NCBI GenBank assembly: GCA_947491945.1
Contig: CANLLN010000010.1
Location: forward strand, 62,001 to 126,000
Direction: 5' to 3'
Origin: an uncultured Carboxylicivirga sp.
GTDB lineage: Bacteria; Bacteroidota; Bacteroidia; Bacteroidales; Marinilabiliaceae
Length of the DNA stretch: 64,000 nucleotides
The notes below the pieces were generated by a model that worked only from the letters and a program-made list of their open reading frames with translations, searched no databases and was not told where the DNA came from. A program made the translations under genes and the position numbers. This document shows positions 27,068 through 36,561 of the stretch, one piece after another (within the stretch, counting starts at the first letter, position 1; each line of letters opens with the position of its first letter).

Positions 27068-27856
27068 ATGACGAAGATAGATGTGCCAATAATGGCAGAA
27101 GTAAGTGCACAAGGGCATCAGCCGGAATACCTGTTTTGGGTGGGCTGTGCCGGTGCCTTTGATAAACGTTACCAGAAGGTGACGCGCGCCTTTGCGCAAA
27201 TACTCAATGCGGCAAAGGTGGATTATGCCGTTTTAGGCACTGAAGAAACCTGTACGGGCGATCCGGCTAAACGGGCTGGTAACGAAATGTTGTTTCAGAT
27301 GCAAGCCATGCAGGTCATCGAAACGCTTAATGGCTATGGCGTGAAGAAGGTCATTTGCATCTGTCCGCACTGTTTCAACATCCTCAAAAACGAATACCCC
27401 GAACTGGGGGGCGACTATGAAGTCATCCATTATTCAGCGTTTATTAACCAGCTGGTCGACAGTGGTCAGATTCTGGTTAATCAGGAAGGCTTGAAGAATA
27501 AACGTATTACCTATCACGATCCCTGTTACCTCGGACGCGGAAATGGTATTTACGAAGCGCCTCGTAAGGTGATTAGCCAGTTTAAAATTGATTACCGGGA
27601 GATGAAACGCGCTAAGAGTTTCTCGCTTTGTTGCGGGGCTGGCGGGGCGCAAATGTTTAAGGAAGCGGAAAAGGGGCATAAAGAAGTATATGAAGAACGT
27701 ACGGCCGATGTGTTGGCAACCGGGGCGAATATCGTGGCTACTGCCTGTCCGTTTTGCATGACCATGCTAAGTGATGGGATTAAATTTGCTAATAAGGAAG
27801 CGGAAGTAACTAATATGGATATTGCAGAGCTCATTGCTCAAAACCTAGTGGATTAA
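27068..27856 (+). CDS. HdrB-like CCG-domain protein (partner of the membrane FeS subunit)
   Basis: A 262-aa cytoplasmic protein with two cysteine-rich CCG domains as in HdrB/GlpC/LutA. First set: FWVGCAG, EETCTGDPAKR, ICPHCFN. Second set: HDPCYLGR, LCCGAGGAQMF, TACPFCMTM. In HdrB these cysteines hold unusual FeS clusters. It begins 26 bp after the HdrC/NarI-like gene; the fused version of these two proteins is the likely quinone-reducing partner of ETF. It ends the operon and is followed by a hairpin element. Confidence 0.88.
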   Translation: MTKIDVPIMAEVSAQGHQPEYLFWVGCAGAFDKRYQKVTRAFAQILNAAKVDYAVLGTEETCTGDPAKRAGNEMLFQMQAMQVIETLNGYGVKKVICICPHCFNILKNEYPELGGDYEVIHYSAFINQLVDSGQILVNQEGLKNKRITYHDPCYLGRGNGIYEAPRKVISQFKIDYREMKRAKSFSLCCGAGGAQMFKEAEKGHKEVYEERTADVLATGANIVATACPFCMTMLSDGIKFANKEAEVTNMDIAELIAQNLVD

Positions 27857-27894
27857 AACAGGATGTGACTATAATAAGCCATCGGGAACTAGTA

Positions 27895-27984
27895 GTAAGT
27901 TCCATTTTAATTAAGTATTTAGGGGATGGCTCTCTTGCGTAAGATGCTTATAAAGAACCGTTCCCTAAAACTTATTGAATGCTC
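27895..27984 (+). repeat. Dispersed hairpin element, copy A
   Basis: About 90 bp, homologous to 39598-39681 and, reversed, to 56877-56964. Core arms TTTAGGGGATGGCTCT and AGAACCGTTCCCTAAA are imperfect inverted repeats (differences largely G-U compatible in RNA) around a 25-nt loop. Flanks shared by the copies: TCCATT(A/T)TAATTAAG before and ACTTATTG(A/T)A(T/C)GC after. It lies between the convergent ends of the HdrB-like and thioredoxin genes. Confidence 0.8.
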
Positions 27985-27996
27985 TGCTAGCGCATA

Positions 27997-28022
27997 TTAC
28001 CCCAGGCTGTCGCCTGAGGTAA
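27997..28022. repeat. REP-like compact hairpin
   Basis: TTACC-C-CAGGC, loop TGTC, GCCTG-A-GGTAA: ten pairs and one mismatch around a 4-nt loop. It lies 14 bp from the 3' end of the thioredoxin gene, directly beyond copy A of the dispersed element. The compact CAGGC-loop-GCCTG form resembles REP-type extragenic palindromes; it could also stabilise or terminate the thioredoxin mRNA. Confidence 0.45.
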
Positions 28023-28035
28023 ATGTGCTGCATTA

Positions 28036-28476
28036 TCATTTTTTGATGAAGCTACTGTGCTTTATCGCCTCATCTGCCAGCTTTTGCATGGTTTCAGCAT
28101 CCATAAAACCGGTGTTTCGGGTTAATATCATACCCTCGGCATTAAAAAAGATGAGCGTAGGAAACCCTTTTACCTGATGCTGTTCTCGGGCCATCTGCCT
28201 TAACTGACTGTCTTTTACCGGATCGAGCTTTAAACTGATAAAATGCTTATTTACATAGCTGGCCAAAGAAGCATTGGTATATACATTGGCCTCCATTTGT
28301 CGGCAAGGAACGCATCCTTTAGTTGAGTAATTCACCAATACCCCCTTCCCTTCTTTCTTAGCAAGAGTCAATGCTTCTTCAAAACCAATACTTTGAAACT
28401 TAATCTGCTCGGCCTTTTGTGCATTAAGTTGATATGTACTCAACAGTATAATTGCGGATAATAGTAACAATTTCAT
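28036..28476 (-). CDS. Periplasmic thioredoxin-like protein
   Basis: A 146-aa protein read from the ATG at 28476 (an earlier ATG at 28509 adds 11 residues before the signal peptide). Signal peptide ends near LNA-Q. A thioredoxin fold follows with active site KGCVPCRQM and a cis-Pro loop KGFPTLIFF. The CVPC motif suggests a thiol-disulfide oxidoreductase in the periplasm, perhaps a DsbD-C/thioredoxin_7-like protein. It is the last gene of the ECF sigma/SusCD series, after the TlpA-like gene. Confidence 0.87.
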   Translation of the reverse strand: MKLLLLSAIILLSTYQLNAQKAEQIKFQSIGFEEALTLAKKEGKGVLVNYSTKGCVPCRQMEANVYTNASLASYVNKHFISLKLDPVKDSQLRQMAREQHQVKGFPTLIFFNAEGMILTRNTGFMDAETMQKLADEAIKHSSFIKK

Positions 28477-28588
28477 TCTTGATGTTTTTAAAACCGGATT
28501 TGCTACCAAAGTATTAAGCGAATGGGCTTATACCTGGTGGATACCTGTTGATTGATAAAATATAAGCTACAGAGCTTATGGCTACTGA

Positions 28589-30004
28589 TTAATTAAGGTG
28601 TTTCATCAGCAAACTCTCTAATCCTTTATCAGAGGGACGAGGAGCATCTGCTGAGATAATTACACCTTCTTTATCGAATAGCATAAAACGAGGAATGCGA
28701 TTGATACCATAAGCCGTTGCCACTGGCGAATCAAAGTCATCATCGGCGATGAGCTGCACCCCTGTCAGGCTGTTATCTTTTACAAAAGAACGCCACTTTT
28801 CAATATCTTTGGCCTTATCCAATGACAGACTCACGAAAGTAACGGGTTGTCCGTGAAATTTTTTCTCCAACGCTTGCAAAGCGGGAATTTCTGCCTTACA
28901 AGGACCACACCAGGTTGCCCACAAGTCAATATATACCAAAGTCCCTTTAAAATCAGAAAACTCATGAAATTTGCCATTCACATCTTGCGCCTTAAAGTTG
29001 AAGCCCAACTTCCCTTCTTTAAAATTACGAATACTAATCTCATGAGCTTCTGCCTGTTCCTTTAGGTACGGCGTTGACAAGTATGACGAAACAAGCTGTT
29101 TATAATTCAGATATTTATCATCGTATGTTTTATAGCGCTGAATGTTATCAATGGCAAAATAGCCCTTCAGCAGCTCGTTTTCCACCGTAGCCAATTGGGC
29201 TTCAAGCCGCTGCTGGGCATTTGACAAATTCAAACCCGAATTCATCACTTTATACATAGAATAAGTACGCATAAATTCACGCGTATTGGCCAATTCAAGC
29301 AGGCGCTCTGTATCATTTGCTTTTTCGTTCAGTATCTGCTTGTAATAGTCCGGATACAGATCTATGCTTGGATGCTTTTGCTGCGGAGTAAACAGAAAAT
29401 TAACCGCCGCAAACTTAAGATCTAAATCCACCATTAAACCCAACAACTCATCGAAAGAAGCATCATTGGTACTTATCAGATACTTAAATTTGTCGGCCTG
29501 ATCTACAAACTCAGGCAAAACCGGGAAAAAGTCTTCGTAAGACAATAAATTGTATTGAAAACCATGAGAATAGGTAAAAATAGAATCGGCTATTTCATTC
29601 CACTCACTTAATAATTTATTCTTTGCACAATTACTTTTTACCAGTTGGTAACTCCCCTCTTCCAGGTGAATATCTATATTAACACCTTTATCGAGATAGA
29701 AGCGTTTGAGATTATGCTCCTGCCTAACAGGACGCTGAACGCTACTCCACATTACATTAATTACGTATAATCCAGGTTCATCAACCGGGCATGCAAAACC
29801 AAACTCTCCCTTTTCATTCAGCATGCTTGTTGAAACAGTATGCGTAGTTCCATGCTCCACCTTGCACAGGTGTATTTCTTTATCTTTAGCCTCTCCATTG
29901 AAAGTACCTGTTATCTGGGCGTAATTACTCGTGTCTTCTTTACATGAGAATAAGCAAATGGCGCTGATTAAGCACACTAGCGCTGCTTTAAATATTGTTT
30001 TCAT
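28589..30004 (-). CDS. TlpA-family thiol-disulfide lipoprotein with DUF4369-like N-terminus
   Basis: A 471-aa lipoprotein (lipobox ending LFSC, Cys21). Residues about 30-120 form a beta-rich DUF4369-type domain (ITGTFNGEAKDKEIHL start). A helical middle follows, and residues about 330-471 are a TlpA/ResA thioredoxin fold with DLWATWCGPCKAEIPAL and cis-Pro in NRIPRFMLF. Such proteins reduce periplasmic disulfides. Genes of this type are frequent directly behind SusC/SusD pairs in Bacteroidota; the reason is not established. It lies 160 bp behind susD, with a long hairpin in the gap. Confidence 0.9.
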   Translation of the reverse strand: MKTIFKAALVCLISAICLFSCKEDTSNYAQITGTFNGEAKDKEIHLCKVEHGTTHTVSTSMLNEKGEFGFACPVDEPGLYVINVMWSSVQRPVRQEHNLKRFYLDKGVNIDIHLEEGSYQLVKSNCAKNKLLSEWNEIADSIFTYSHGFQYNLLSYEDFFPVLPEFVDQADKFKYLISTNDASFDELLGLMVDLDLKFAAVNFLFTPQQKHPSIDLYPDYYKQILNEKANDTERLLELANTREFMRTYSMYKVMNSGLNLSNAQQRLEAQLATVENELLKGYFAIDNIQRYKTYDDKYLNYKQLVSSYLSTPYLKEQAEAHEISIRNFKEGKLGFNFKAQDVNGKFHEFSDFKGTLVYIDLWATWCGPCKAEIPALQALEKKFHGQPVTFVSLSLDKAKDIEKWRSFVKDNSLTGVQLIADDDFDSPVATAYGINRIPRFMLFDKEGVIISADAPRPSDKGLESLLMKHLN

Positions 30005-30086
30005 TAAGTAATATTTTTTTGATTGGTAAATAAGGAAATCGACCTTTATTGAAGCTGTATATTTTGCGGTACAGCTAACAACAAAA

Positions 30087-30150
30087 GCCGGGCAAAGCAG
30101 GTAATACTAACATCCCCTTTATGTTAATTACTACCCTTCCTTTGCCCGGC
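30087..30150 (-). terminator. Long hairpin between susD and the TlpA-like gene
   Basis: On the minus strand GCCGGGCAAAG (30140-30150) pairs perfectly with CTTTGCCCGGC (30087-30097), 11 base pairs; the interior pairs further (GGTA...TTAACAT with ATGTTAG...TACC). TTTTGTTG follows. It starts 14 nt after the susD stop. It may be a terminator that lowers expression of the downstream thiol genes, or an mRNA-stabilising element. Confidence 0.65.
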
Positions 30151-30164
30151 CCTTAATTAGATTT

Positions 30165-31541
30165 CTATTTTGAATTTTGCTTTAAATTCACATTTCTTGA
30201 CAATGCTTCAACAGAAAACGGATGAATATAAAGGTGCGACTCTGGCTCTAAAGTGTAGGTTTGTCCCTTGTATGTACGTGTTAAAGTTACCGCATACTCC
30301 GGCTCAGTATTTAAGCGCCTTAAATCCCAGTATCTATTGGGTGTCAGGTTCAACTCACGAGCTCTTTCATCAATGATAACAGCCATGGATTCCTGCGTGT
30401 TGGCAGCAGTAAGCGGCACGTAATTTTCGGGTCGGATGCGCTTTGCACGCAATTGATTCACTAAGTCCATCGCAGCATCAACTTCGCCCTGTCTGGCCAA
30501 ACATTCGGCTTTCATCAGCAAGGCTTCCACCGACCTTAAGCCACCGGGATTTGGCTCAAAAGCAAAGTTCATTAAACTATAAAACATACAGCCTTCGATA
30601 AGGTTAGGGTTGTGTCTGAAAAATAATTCCAAACGCAAGTCTCCGGTTTCAAAATTCTGAACAAATTCAGGACTCACCACCGAAAAGTATAGCCCCATAG
30701 AATTCCATCCATATCTAAAAAGGTTATGTTCGCCCATTTCGTATCCTACACGAACTGCAAATGGGTTACCTGCTGTTTGGTTGGCATAGTCAACCATATC
30801 AAAAATATAGTCGTTATAGCTCAGCGACTGATCAGCGGCAACCAATGCCTTGTCAAATTCCTTTTTAAATAAATGCACCTTTGCTTTTAGTGCATAACCA
30901 AAGGCTTTGCCCGGACGAAATGTATTATTGGGTGTTTCAGGCAACCACTCGATGGCTGCTTCTATATCCCGCCCAATGGCCTCGTACACCTCCTGCACGC
31001 TGTACTGTTTAAGCACCGACTCCAAATCCAATTCAAAGGTAAGGATAATGCCATTATCATTGGACGCAGAGCTGGCCTGGTAATGCTTGGCATAAAAATT
31101 AACCAGAAAGAAGTAATTGTAGGCGCGTAAAATCTGCGCCTGTGCTTTAACTTGTTGCTTTAAATCGGTATCGCCTTCTGATTCATCAATATTTTCGATG
31201 ACGATATTATAGTTCGAGATTCTCTTATAACAGCTGTTGTACAACCGGTCGGTCTCGATAAACTTGGCACGATCGGCACGCTCATCAAATGTAACATTGG
31301 CCTTAATCACCGGATAATTATCCTCGGTTAACCAACTTTCACTCATCACAAAGCGTTCGCCCGTTAAATAACCGATATCGTTGTGCGGAAAATCAAAGTA
31401 CATATCATTCTCTAACAGAGCCGAGAACTCTTCTGCAGTTTCCAACAGTTTGCGTTTTTTAGGTTCTATGTCCAGATAGTTATCACAAGCCATCAACAGA
31501 ACACCCAAAAAGGCGATATATATGATATTTATTTTCTTCAT
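30165..31541 (-). CDS. SusD/RagB-family outer-membrane nutrient-binding lipoprotein
   Basis: A 458-aa lipoprotein (lipobox LLMAC, Cys19) with the SusD opening CDNYLDIEPKK, TPR-like helices, and the C-terminal block ERARELNLTPNRYWDLRRL typical of SusD. It forms the lid of a SusC channel at the cell surface and delivers a ligand. It follows susC by 84 bp. The substrate is unknown: no glycosidase, sulfatase or peptidase gene accompanies the pair, unlike in polysaccharide loci. Confidence 0.93.
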   Translation of the reverse strand: MKKINIIYIAFLGVLLMACDNYLDIEPKKRKLLETAEEFSALLENDMYFDFPHNDIGYLTGERFVMSESWLTEDNYPVIKANVTFDERADRAKFIETDRLYNSCYKRISNYNIVIENIDESEGDTDLKQQVKAQAQILRAYNYFFLVNFYAKHYQASSASNDNGIILTFELDLESVLKQYSVQEVYEAIGRDIEAAIEWLPETPNNTFRPGKAFGYALKAKVHLFKKEFDKALVAADQSLSYNDYIFDMVDYANQTAGNPFAVRVGYEMGEHNLFRYGWNSMGLYFSVVSPEFVQNFETGDLRLELFFRHNPNLIEGCMFYSLMNFAFEPNPGGLRSVEALLMKAECLARQGEVDAAMDLVNQLRAKRIRPENYVPLTAANTQESMAVIIDERARELNLTPNRYWDLRRLNTEPEYAVTLTRTYKGQTYTLEPESHLYIHPFSVEALSRNVNLKQNSK

Positions 31542-31625
31542 TTTTATTTCTTTTCGCGATTCTTACTCCTACTCATTTATAGCTTCTTCCACTATGCGCG
31601 GAAACCATAAATTTTATAATATCGA

Positions 31626-34600
31626 TTAAAATCCAAGCTTTACTCCCACCGACCAGGACGGCATTTGAGGGAATAAGCGATAGCCATTATTAGCCATATA
31701 AGCTTCCGGATCTATATTGTTGCCTGCCGCACTCCAATAGAGTGGATTTGTTACCTGCCCCTTGATTTGCAAGTGGCGTGCGTGGAATTTTTTAGCTATA
31801 TGTTCTGGTAAGCTATACGCCAGTGTAACGTTTCGCAATTTGATAAAATCAGCATCTTTCACGTGTATATCGGCATACTTCCAGTGCGCCTCACGAAAGC
31901 TATTATAGCTGTAGGTAGCCATTCGCGGAATGTTCGTATCAGTATTTTCAGGTGTCCACGCATTGGCCACATCTTTATGGATATTTCCATCAGAAATACG
32001 ATCATACAGTGGGGTCACGTCCTGGCGTAGTTTGTGTCCTCCGTAAAAAATCACCAAGGCAGACAGCTCAAGGTTTTTATACCTTAAGTGGTTATTCACA
32101 GAGCCATTAAATACCGGATCGATTTGACCCACACGCACCATCGCATCCGGATCATTCATTTGATCATTGGCTACAACATTGCCATCGGCATCATACACCG
32201 AAGGGTCACCCTCGTCAGTTAGCCCGGCATAACGGAAAGCATAAATCGAGTTAAAAGCCTCTCCTTCCAGATAATAATCTTTGGGGAACTTCAAGAGATT
32301 GTTTCCGTCAATAACTTCGAAATTAACCTTGTCAATTTCATTTTTATTGTGGGAATACACCAATGAAGTGTTCCAGCTAAAGTCATTATTTCTAAACCAA
32401 TCGTAGGCAATGGAGAGCTCAAAACCCCTGTTCGTCATAGCTCCATTATTGACCTTGGCACTTGGAAAACCCGTTGCCGGATCCAGTTTTTTATTGGCCA
32501 ACAGATCCGTACTTTTCCTGTAGTAAGCATCAAGCGCTCCAATCAGGCGGTTATTAAACATGGCAAAATCCACCCCAATATTGTAGGTGCTGGTTTTCTC
32601 CCATCGCAACAAAGCATTGGGTGGTGAAAGAATAAAAGCAGCCATATTCCCTGTTTTATAGTTGTTCATTAGCGAAGCCAACAAGTAGGGACTGGTTGAT
32701 TGATCGACATGACCATTCACTCCATACGATCCTCTTAGCTTTAGCATGTTTAACCAATCGGTATATGAGAGAAAATCTTCCTCTGACAGGTTCCAGCCGG
32801 CACCAAAAGACCACAATGGACGGTAGCGGTACTTCGGATCGGAACCAAACAAATCGGCCTGGTCTACCCGTACACTGGCAGTAAAATTATATTTATGGCG
32901 CAAGGTATAGGCTGCATTGGCATACATGGAGAAGAAGCGATGCGTTTCTTCGTTAAGATAATCATCGGGCGACAAGCGCTGGCTGTTTAGATTATATAAT
33001 TCACCCGGAACCCCGTTAACCAGTGCCTCCCAGTCCATGTATTCGGTCGATAAAATTTTATCGTCATAACCATAAACAGTAGTGCGCTGATATTTAAGTG
33101 AATTTTCCATGATTTCTGTACCTACAATGGCGGTAACATTATGATCTTCTGAAAAAGTACGATCGAAGTTCAACTGGTTCCGAAAAGTATAATTATCATA
33201 ACCGGTAAAAACACGCTGCAATGCTCCATTATTCGGAACGTAATAATTTAATGATTGATTATTCAAAACCGCATAGCGATTAATCATCTCGCGCATCTTA
33301 AAACTCTCTTTCTCAGCGTATCTGCTTTCTTCTCGTTTAATAGTCTCGTACTGAAACTTAGTTGAGTAACTTAAGCCTTTAAAAAGCTTAACGTTTGCAT
33401 CAATAAAGAGGCGTATATTTTGTTTGTTGGTTTTTCTATAATCCTTGTCCAACTCTTCCAACACATTATATCCAATGTCGTGCATTCCATCAATCTGCTG
33501 AATCTCAGAAAGACGTTTGAAATTATACTTGTAATAACGAAGGGGATTGCCATCGGCATCATGCATCTGTTCGTAAGGCATGGCATCGGTCATTCCTTTA
33601 AGCGCAGCATGATTTTTAGATTTATTAAAGGACAAATTACCGCCATAGCTCAGTGAAAACCAGTCTGTTAATTGGAGCTGATTTTTAAGATAAAAGTTAT
33701 AAGCGCCATTATTTTCATTTTGAACCAACAATTTATTGGTGGTGGCATTGGCCGAAAGCACCAGGTTTGATTTTTCACCAGCGTTTCGGAATGTCAGATT
33801 ATATTGCTGCCTCAGCGGGTTTTGATATACTTCATCGCGGTATTTGCTTCGATAGTCTATACCTCTTAAGGCATTAATTTTGCCATCAACCTCGTTTTGG
33901 GTCATCTCGCCATTGGCCAGCAGTTTATAATAGTTCACCGCTTTTGAGTATACCCGCTGCTCGGTATCCAATGTATTAAAATAGCTGATAGGATTTTCCT
34001 GATAGTGTGGATTATTTTTTAAATAATACAACTCATAATCAATCACATCGCTGGACGATGCATAGTTAAAGTAATCAAGATCCGGCTTATCGGTCACCGT
34101 CCAATCGGCACTAAAATCAACCTCTGTCGTTCCCTTTTTGGCCTTTTTGGTGGTTACTACAACAACACCATTGGCCGATTTGGCACCGTAAATAGACGCT
34201 GCAGCCGCATCTTTTAGTACGGTTACAGACTCAATATCATGCACATTAATGGCAGAGAAACCACTCGCTGTTGGTATACCATCCACAACTACTAAGGGGC
34301 TGTTATCATTACCAAATGTTCCTTTGCCTCTGATCACCAACTCTCCCTTGTAGGAGTTAAGACCAGCCACCTTCCCTTCTAAAGCGGTTGTAATGTCCGA
34401 TACAATCTGTGTTTCCAGTTCTTTTTCGTCTACAATAGAGTAAGAACCTGTTGAGCGTTCTTTAGAAATTGTTTGATAACCGGTAACAACCACTTCATTT
34501 AAACCGGATATAGTTTCGCTTAGGGTGATGTTAAATTGTGATTTATCACCAATAAGCTCTGTTACCGTGTCAAAGCCCAACATGCTAATGAACAGAACCG

Positions 34601-35141
34601 GTGCTTCCTGATCGCTTGGGTATTGTAATGCAAACTCCCCGTTTATATCGGTGGCTGTTCCAATCGTAGTGTTCTCCAACATAACAGCAACTCCGGGCAA
34701 AGGCACGCCGTTCTGATCCGTCACTTTACCGGTAATGGTTACATTTTTCTCAGGTTGTTGCACACTCTGTTTTACTACAGGTGGTGCTTTTTTGATGATA
34801 AAGGCATCATTCTTTTTTTCATAGGTCAAGCCTTTATCAACGAGTATCTCATTCAGAATATCTTCCAAATCACCACTCACATTTACTTCCAGATTGTCAA
34901 AATTACTCACATGTTCCTGACTGAATACAAACACAAACCTGGTTTCACTTTGAATTTTCCACAAAAGCTGTTCGAGGCTGATGCCTTTTTCTTTAATTGT
35001 GACCTTTTGTCCTTGCGAGTACACACTGGCACTCACCTGGATAAAGGCAGCCAGCAAAAAAACTGACGTTAGTTTCATAACTCTCATCCACTTCTCCTCT
35101 CTTTTGCGCGAATGCATCAGGAGGTGTAACATTTTTTTCAT
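31626..35141 (-). CDS. SusC/RagA-family TonB-dependent outer-membrane channel with STN domain
   Basis: A 1171-aa protein. Signal peptide within residues 1-42 (hydrophobic core 24-40). STN domain at about 45-118 (ISLEQLLWKIQ...DAFIIKK), a carboxypeptidase-D-like Ig domain at about 134-220 (ITGKVTDQNGVPLPG), then the SusC plug motif NEVVVTGY and the plug (about 225-340, with GDNDSPLVVVDGIP-like GNDNSPLVVVDGIP), and a 22-strand-type barrel ending in GVKLGF. STN domains let the transporter signal to FecR anti-sigma factors, and the FecR/ECF genes are directly upstream. Together they make a ligand-responsive uptake system. Confidence 0.95.
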   Translation of the reverse strand: MKKMLHLLMHSRKREEKWMRVMKLTSVFLLAAFIQVSASVYSQGQKVTIKEKGISLEQLLWKIQSETRFVFVFSQEHVSNFDNLEVNVSGDLEDILNEILVDKGLTYEKKNDAFIIKKAPPVVKQSVQQPEKNVTITGKVTDQNGVPLPGVAVMLENTTIGTATDINGEFALQYPSDQEAPVLFISMLGFDTVTELIGDKSQFNITLSETISGLNEVVVTGYQTISKERSTGSYSIVDEKELETQIVSDITTALEGKVAGLNSYKGELVIRGKGTFGNDNSPLVVVDGIPTASGFSAINVHDIESVTVLKDAAAASIYGAKSANGVVVVTTKKAKKGTTEVDFSADWTVTDKPDLDYFNYASSSDVIDYELYYLKNNPHYQENPISYFNTLDTEQRVYSKAVNYYKLLANGEMTQNEVDGKINALRGIDYRSKYRDEVYQNPLRQQYNLTFRNAGEKSNLVLSANATTNKLLVQNENNGAYNFYLKNQLQLTDWFSLSYGGNLSFNKSKNHAALKGMTDAMPYEQMHDADGNPLRYYKYNFKRLSEIQQIDGMHDIGYNVLEELDKDYRKTNKQNIRLFIDANVKLFKGLSYSTKFQYETIKREESRYAEKESFKMREMINRYAVLNNQSLNYYVPNNGALQRVFTGYDNYTFRNQLNFDRTFSEDHNVTAIVGTEIMENSLKYQRTTVYGYDDKILSTEYMDWEALVNGVPGELYNLNSQRLSPDDYLNEETHRFFSMYANAAYTLRHKYNFTASVRVDQADLFGSDPKYRYRPLWSFGAGWNLSEEDFLSYTDWLNMLKLRGSYGVNGHVDQSTSPYLLASLMNNYKTGNMAAFILSPPNALLRWEKTSTYNIGVDFAMFNNRLIGALDAYYRKSTDLLANKKLDPATGFPSAKVNNGAMTNRGFELSIAYDWFRNNDFSWNTSLVYSHNKNEIDKVNFEVIDGNNLLKFPKDYYLEGEAFNSIYAFRYAGLTDEGDPSVYDADGNVVANDQMNDPDAMVRVGQIDPVFNGSVNNHLRYKNLELSALVIFYGGHKLRQDVTPLYDRISDGNIHKDVANAWTPENTDTNIPRMATYSYNSFREAHWKYADIHVKDADFIKLRNVTLAYSLPEHIAKKFHARHLQIKGQVTNPLYWSAAGNNIDPEAYMANNGYRLFPQMPSWSVGVKLGF

Positions 35142-35220
35142 ACTTTTGATTTTGCATTTAACATTGAGCCAACCCGTTATTGGCTTTAATTAACTCACTG
35201 GGGAGTGCTGGTAACACTCC

Positions 35221-36405
35221 CTAGTTTTTTTGAGTGGGACTCACCACTATGTTGTTGTTATCTATTTTAAAGGATATTTCTCCCGTTGCCTCAAGCATTT
35301 CAAGAATACTGGTAATATTCTCATAACGTTTCAGGTACAGGGAATATTCACTATACTTAATTTGTTGATTGGTATAAAAAACATTGGTATTGTACCAGCG
35401 CGACAGGTCAGCTAAGATAAGCTCCAAAGTAGCCCGGCGATACATAAACATTCCGTCTTTCCAGGCTGTATACTGCGCTGCATCCACTTCCTTTATCACC
35501 GTTTCATCGGAGCTTATTACCGCCTGCTGGTTGGGCTTTAAAATATCGCTGCTCCCATTTGAGCACAAAGCAATGCTGCCTTCACAAAGTGTCACATAAT
35601 CGGCCTTACCGGCGCCATAGGCCCGGATATTGAACGCAGTACCCAATACTCTTATTCTGTTATCGCCCGAATACACATAAAACGGTTTCTCGCTGTTAGG
35701 TGCCACCTCAAAATAAGCCTCCCCCTTAACATATACAGTTCTGTCATTGGCTGCAAAATGCTCGGGATAACGTAGCTCTGAATCAGCATTGAGCCAAACA
35801 TGCGTTCCATCGGCTAAGCACAACTGATATTCACCACCACGAGGTGTGCGTAAGGTGTTATACTTTATTTCACTTGTTTCCCTGGTATCTTGCCGATAGC
35901 TAAGCCTGTTGGCATCAATGGTAAGTTGCGTATTACGAAGGCGGATAGTAGTGTCATTCTCTCCCAGCTCAAGCGATTGACCATTGGCTAAGGTTAAAAC
36001 AGCCTTGTTAGCGCCCGGTTGAATAGCTTCCTTCACTTGCAAAGGAACTGCCTTTTCAACCTGACTATAAGTATTCAATAGCCAATAAATACCTATGACA
36101 ATCAGGATAGACCCAGCGACTGAGACAGCTTTCCACAGTGCCTTATTATGAACAGGTACAGATTTCTCCGGCGTAGCTTTTAACTGTACTTTCTCCCAGG
36201 CTTCATCTGCATTAAAGCGTGCCATAGCTGCCTTTCGGGTTTCAACAAATCCCTCAGCTCTGATCTTTTGATAGAGCAATTGATGATTGATCGATTCATT
36301 AAGCCAATCATTCAACAGCATTTGTTCTGCTTCCGTTAACTCCCAACTCATCTCCTTGGTAATTAACTGAATAATACGCTGACTATCTACCTCCAAAATC
36401 CTCAT
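35221..36405 (-). CDS. FecR-type anti-sigma factor
   Basis: A 394-aa protein. Cytoplasmic N-terminal region (1-88), one transmembrane helix (about 89-112), periplasmic FecR domain (about 185-285: TPRGGEYQL, ADGTHVWLNADSELRYP, VYVKGEAYFEV, RVLGTAFNIRAY) and a C-terminal DUF4974 domain (about 315-394). It relays the SusC STN signal to the ECF sigma factor encoded 156 bp upstream. The susC gene follows after 79 bp containing two small hairpins. Confidence 0.94.
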   Translation of the reverse strand: MRILEVDSQRIIQLITKEMSWELTEAEQMLLNDWLNESINHQLLYQKIRAEGFVETRKAAMARFNADEAWEKVQLKATPEKSVPVHNKALWKAVSVAGSILIVIGIYWLLNTYSQVEKAVPLQVKEAIQPGANKAVLTLANGQSLELGENDTTIRLRNTQLTIDANRLSYRQDTRETSEIKYNTLRTPRGGEYQLCLADGTHVWLNADSELRYPEHFAANDRTVYVKGEAYFEVAPNSEKPFYVYSGDNRIRVLGTAFNIRAYGAGKADYVTLCEGSIALCSNGSSDILKPNQQAVISSDETVIKEVDAAQYTAWKDGMFMYRRATLELILADLSRWYNTNVFYTNQQIKYSEYSLYLKRYENITSILEMLEATGEISFKIDNNNIVVSPTQKN

Positions 36406-36561
36406 TATAATAGCTTTGTTGAGTTAATACACTTAAAGAAGGTAGGTGGGTGAATCAAATGTGAAAAAAATGCAATATTCTAAAAAAAACAATCCGGATC
36501 GGAAAACACACTCCCTAAACGACGAAGTTACAGATGCACCTTCTCTCCTGTTGCCGCAGAT

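Noticed and set aside
35201-35221. Inverted repeat GGGAGTG/CACTCCC with a T-run on the plus strand, resembling a plus-strand terminator
   Set aside because: No plus-strand gene leads into it; it lies directly after the fecR stop on the minus strand, where it lacks a T-tract, so it is at most a minor intercistronic hairpin.
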